Origin: Tetracladium setigerum
Lineage: Eukaryota; Ascomycota; Leotiomycetes; Helotiales
Length of the DNA stretch: 64,000 bases
Assembly (NCBI GenBank): GCA_031472005.1
Contig: PZJY01000004.1
Span: 2,392,556 to 2,456,555 of the forward strand
Direction: 5' to 3'
The notes below the pieces were generated by a model. That model had not been told where the DNA came from. It saw only the letters and a program-made list of their open reading frames with translations, and made no database searches. Positions 62,516 through 64,000 of this stretch are shown in pieces (the first letter of the stretch is position 1; each line of letters opens with the position of its first letter). Made by a program: the position numbers and the translations under genes.

Positions 62516-63653
62516 CTAACCATCCTCATCCTCAACCTCCTCCATCATCACCCTCCTCCCAACTTTAAATCCACCCTCCCCACCACCCTCACCCACTTCT
62601 TCCTCAGCACCACCCTTTTGCCTACTATTCCCCCCCATATACCCAGCCCTCTCCAACCTATCAGCCTCCTCAGGCTCCATCAATCCCCCACGGCACCCAC
62701 ACCCTTCGCCATATCCAATTTCTTCCTCACAACAGCCGGAACAAACGCCACAGCTTCCTTTCTCAAATCTCTGATCAGCGGTGCAGATTCATACACTGTT
62801 TTGGCCTCTTCTTTCTTTCGTTCTTGCCATTTCTCTGCTGCACCACCGGCAGTAGCAGTAGCAGCACCATCTCCACGATTCGCAAACCCAGCGCTGCGGT
62901 CGTTCGCGCCGAGGGGTGTGGAATTTGCTGCTGTGCCTCCTCCTCCCCCTCCTCCCGAATTACGATTGTGATTGCTACCATCGTCTTGATTCATCCTCGC
63001 CCGTTTGTCCCGTCGCGCTTGATACCATTTATCAAGAACCTCCTTTGGAAAAGGCGGCGGCGTATCCCTCGGCATAGGTATTCTCTTCACTTCATCCGGT
63101 AAATCATCATTCTCATCACCACTCGAACTGACATCATCATCTCTCCTCCTCTTTCCTAAGAATCCAGCTCCTCCTCTTCCTCCTCCGCCCCCAAACCCAC
63201 CTCTCTCATTCCTCCTCTCCCCCTCTCTCTATCACCACCACCAGGCGCACTGTTCGACGACCCAGCAAGTTCTCTCGCTTTTCGTACAGCTTTGACTTCT
63301 TTCTCTAAGCCTTCTAGGATCGTCTTTTCATTTGATGTGAGTTTGCCGCCGGACGTTTCGATGGCTTTGAGGTCGTCGACCTGTTTTTGTAGACGCTCGG
63401 GTTGCGCTTGGCTAGTTTTTCGTTGCGAAGCGTTTGCGTTTGCGCTTTGCCTGTTTATTTCGTTCTGAATTTTAGCTAAAGCTGTATATATTTATGGGTT
63501 GTGCTGCGGTTTGGGAAGAGGGGGGGTGGAAGGAGGAGGAAATGGGGAAATGCGAATTAGGAATGGAAAATGCGACGGACCTTTTTTAATAGATTTCGCT
63601 TTGTCGGCTTTACGTTGCGCTGCCGCGGGGTTTATTGTTCGTTCTTTAGGCAT
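62516..63653 (-). CDS. WBP11-like splicing-associated protein
   Basis: Exon 1 is 63581..63653, the intron is 130 nt and exon 2 is 62516..63450. The start at 63653 gives MPKERTINPAAAQRKADKAK then SIKKGKAQTQTLRNEKLAKR, the N-terminal Wbp11 domain, which continues as NPERLQKQVDDLKAIETSGG and ILEGLEKEVKAVRKARELAG. Later segments are DDLPDEVKRIPMPRDTPPPF, FPKEVLDKWYQARRDKRARM and, near the end, MEPEEADRLERAGYMGG. WBP11 relatives are nuclear splicing factors. The frame slips three times, each a missing base in a run: 63399..63401, 63219..63223 and 62685..62689. With three bases added the CDS is 1011 nt (336 aa). Taken literally the gene would be shredded; I believe it is intact. An ATG at 63749 is upstream in frame but poorly conserved. 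Confidence 0.85.
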
Positions 63654-64000
63654 TGTGATCGGAGAGCGATAGGGTTTTGTTTGGTTACGTTTTTGGGAGG
63701 GAGGTTTGCGCGCGACGAGAAGTTGATGATGGATAGATGATTCTGCCATTTTGATATCGCTTTGTTGGGGTCACCGCCCTTCAGCAGGCTTGGCTTGGCT
63801 TGGTTGGTACGGTAGCTTACAGTAGGTTGGTAGCGAGGTAGCTTTGTATACTACCTACACTTCACGATATACCTACGTCGTGAATTGAAGCTAAAGCGAT
63901 CTCTAGTAAGTACTTGTTAACGATCAAAAGTACTGCAATTCCGATCGTCTATATAAGCAACTGGTGATTATGGTATTCAAAACATCAAGAGAAATGAACA
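63654..64000. other. 5' flank of the WBP11-like gene
   Basis: Promoter-side sequence to the window edge. No further gene seen. A TTGGCTTGGCTTGG direct repeat lies at about 63790. Confidence 0.45.

Noticed and set aside
1..64000. CRISPR array, rRNA genes or bacterial operon signals
   Set aside because: No spaced direct repeats or rRNA segments noticed, and the gene structure is eukaryotic.

Overview
The window is a fungal nuclear contig. Genes have short GT-AG introns (about 50-130 nt), long intergenic gaps with CT/GA-rich and simple-sequence DNA, a HET-domain gene, and a decayed Tc1/mariner-type transposase of the kind seen in filamentous ascomycetes. Gene content and style fit Pezizomycotina. 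My best guess is Leotiomycetes/Helotiales (Botrytis/Sclerotinia relatives), inferred from remembered protein similarity and not proven here.

Layout. 0-2.1 kb: a Pho85-type cyclin (minus), running off the left edge, with a 7.7-kb gene-poor upstream region. 9.8-13.3 kb: accessory DNA with an unplaced ORF, a transition-decayed tandem motif, a transposase relic and a disrupted HET-domain gene. 15.3-23.1 kb: four minus-strand housekeeping or cell-surface genes, namely POP1 (RNase P/MRP), a GPI-anchored 8-cysteine protein, the mitochondrial fatty-acid-synthesis dehydratase HTD2, and a one-repeat Myb-like regulator. 23.1-29.2 kb: mostly empty, with two possible broken coding stretches. 29.2-36.9 kb: a two-repeat SANT/Myb protein, then two cell-wall enzymes on the same strand (a Crh-type GH16 transglycosylase and a Dfg5/Dcw1-type GH76). 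37.7-40.7 kb: RPR2 (another RNase P subunit) and SUB2 (DECD-box mRNA export/splicing helicase), head to head. 43.1-43.9 kb: a secreted cupin. 45.1-52.9 kb: a divergent pair, a DUF7025-type AAA+ ATPase and a NACHT-like protein whose P-loop looks lost. 58.6-63.7 kb: a mug72-like ketopantoate-reductase-fold protein with a long disordered tail, and a WBP11-like splicing factor.

How the genes connect. Several act in RNA metabolism (POP1, RPR2, SUB2, WBP11) and three at the cell surface (GPI-Cys protein, CRH, GH76). The AAA+/pseudo-NACHT pair is the best candidate for an undescribed system: an intact ATPase beside a signalling-type NTPase fold without visible P-loop residues, sharing one intergenic region.

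A technical pattern matters for every reader. Six otherwise well-conserved genes carry eight apparent one-base deletions, mostly in short G/C runs, and none carries an insertion. Adding one base at each site restores the family sequence and an exact multiple of three. This looks like homopolymer under-calling in the assembly more than pseudogenisation. The HET gene also carries an in-frame stop, which a one-base deletion cannot explain.
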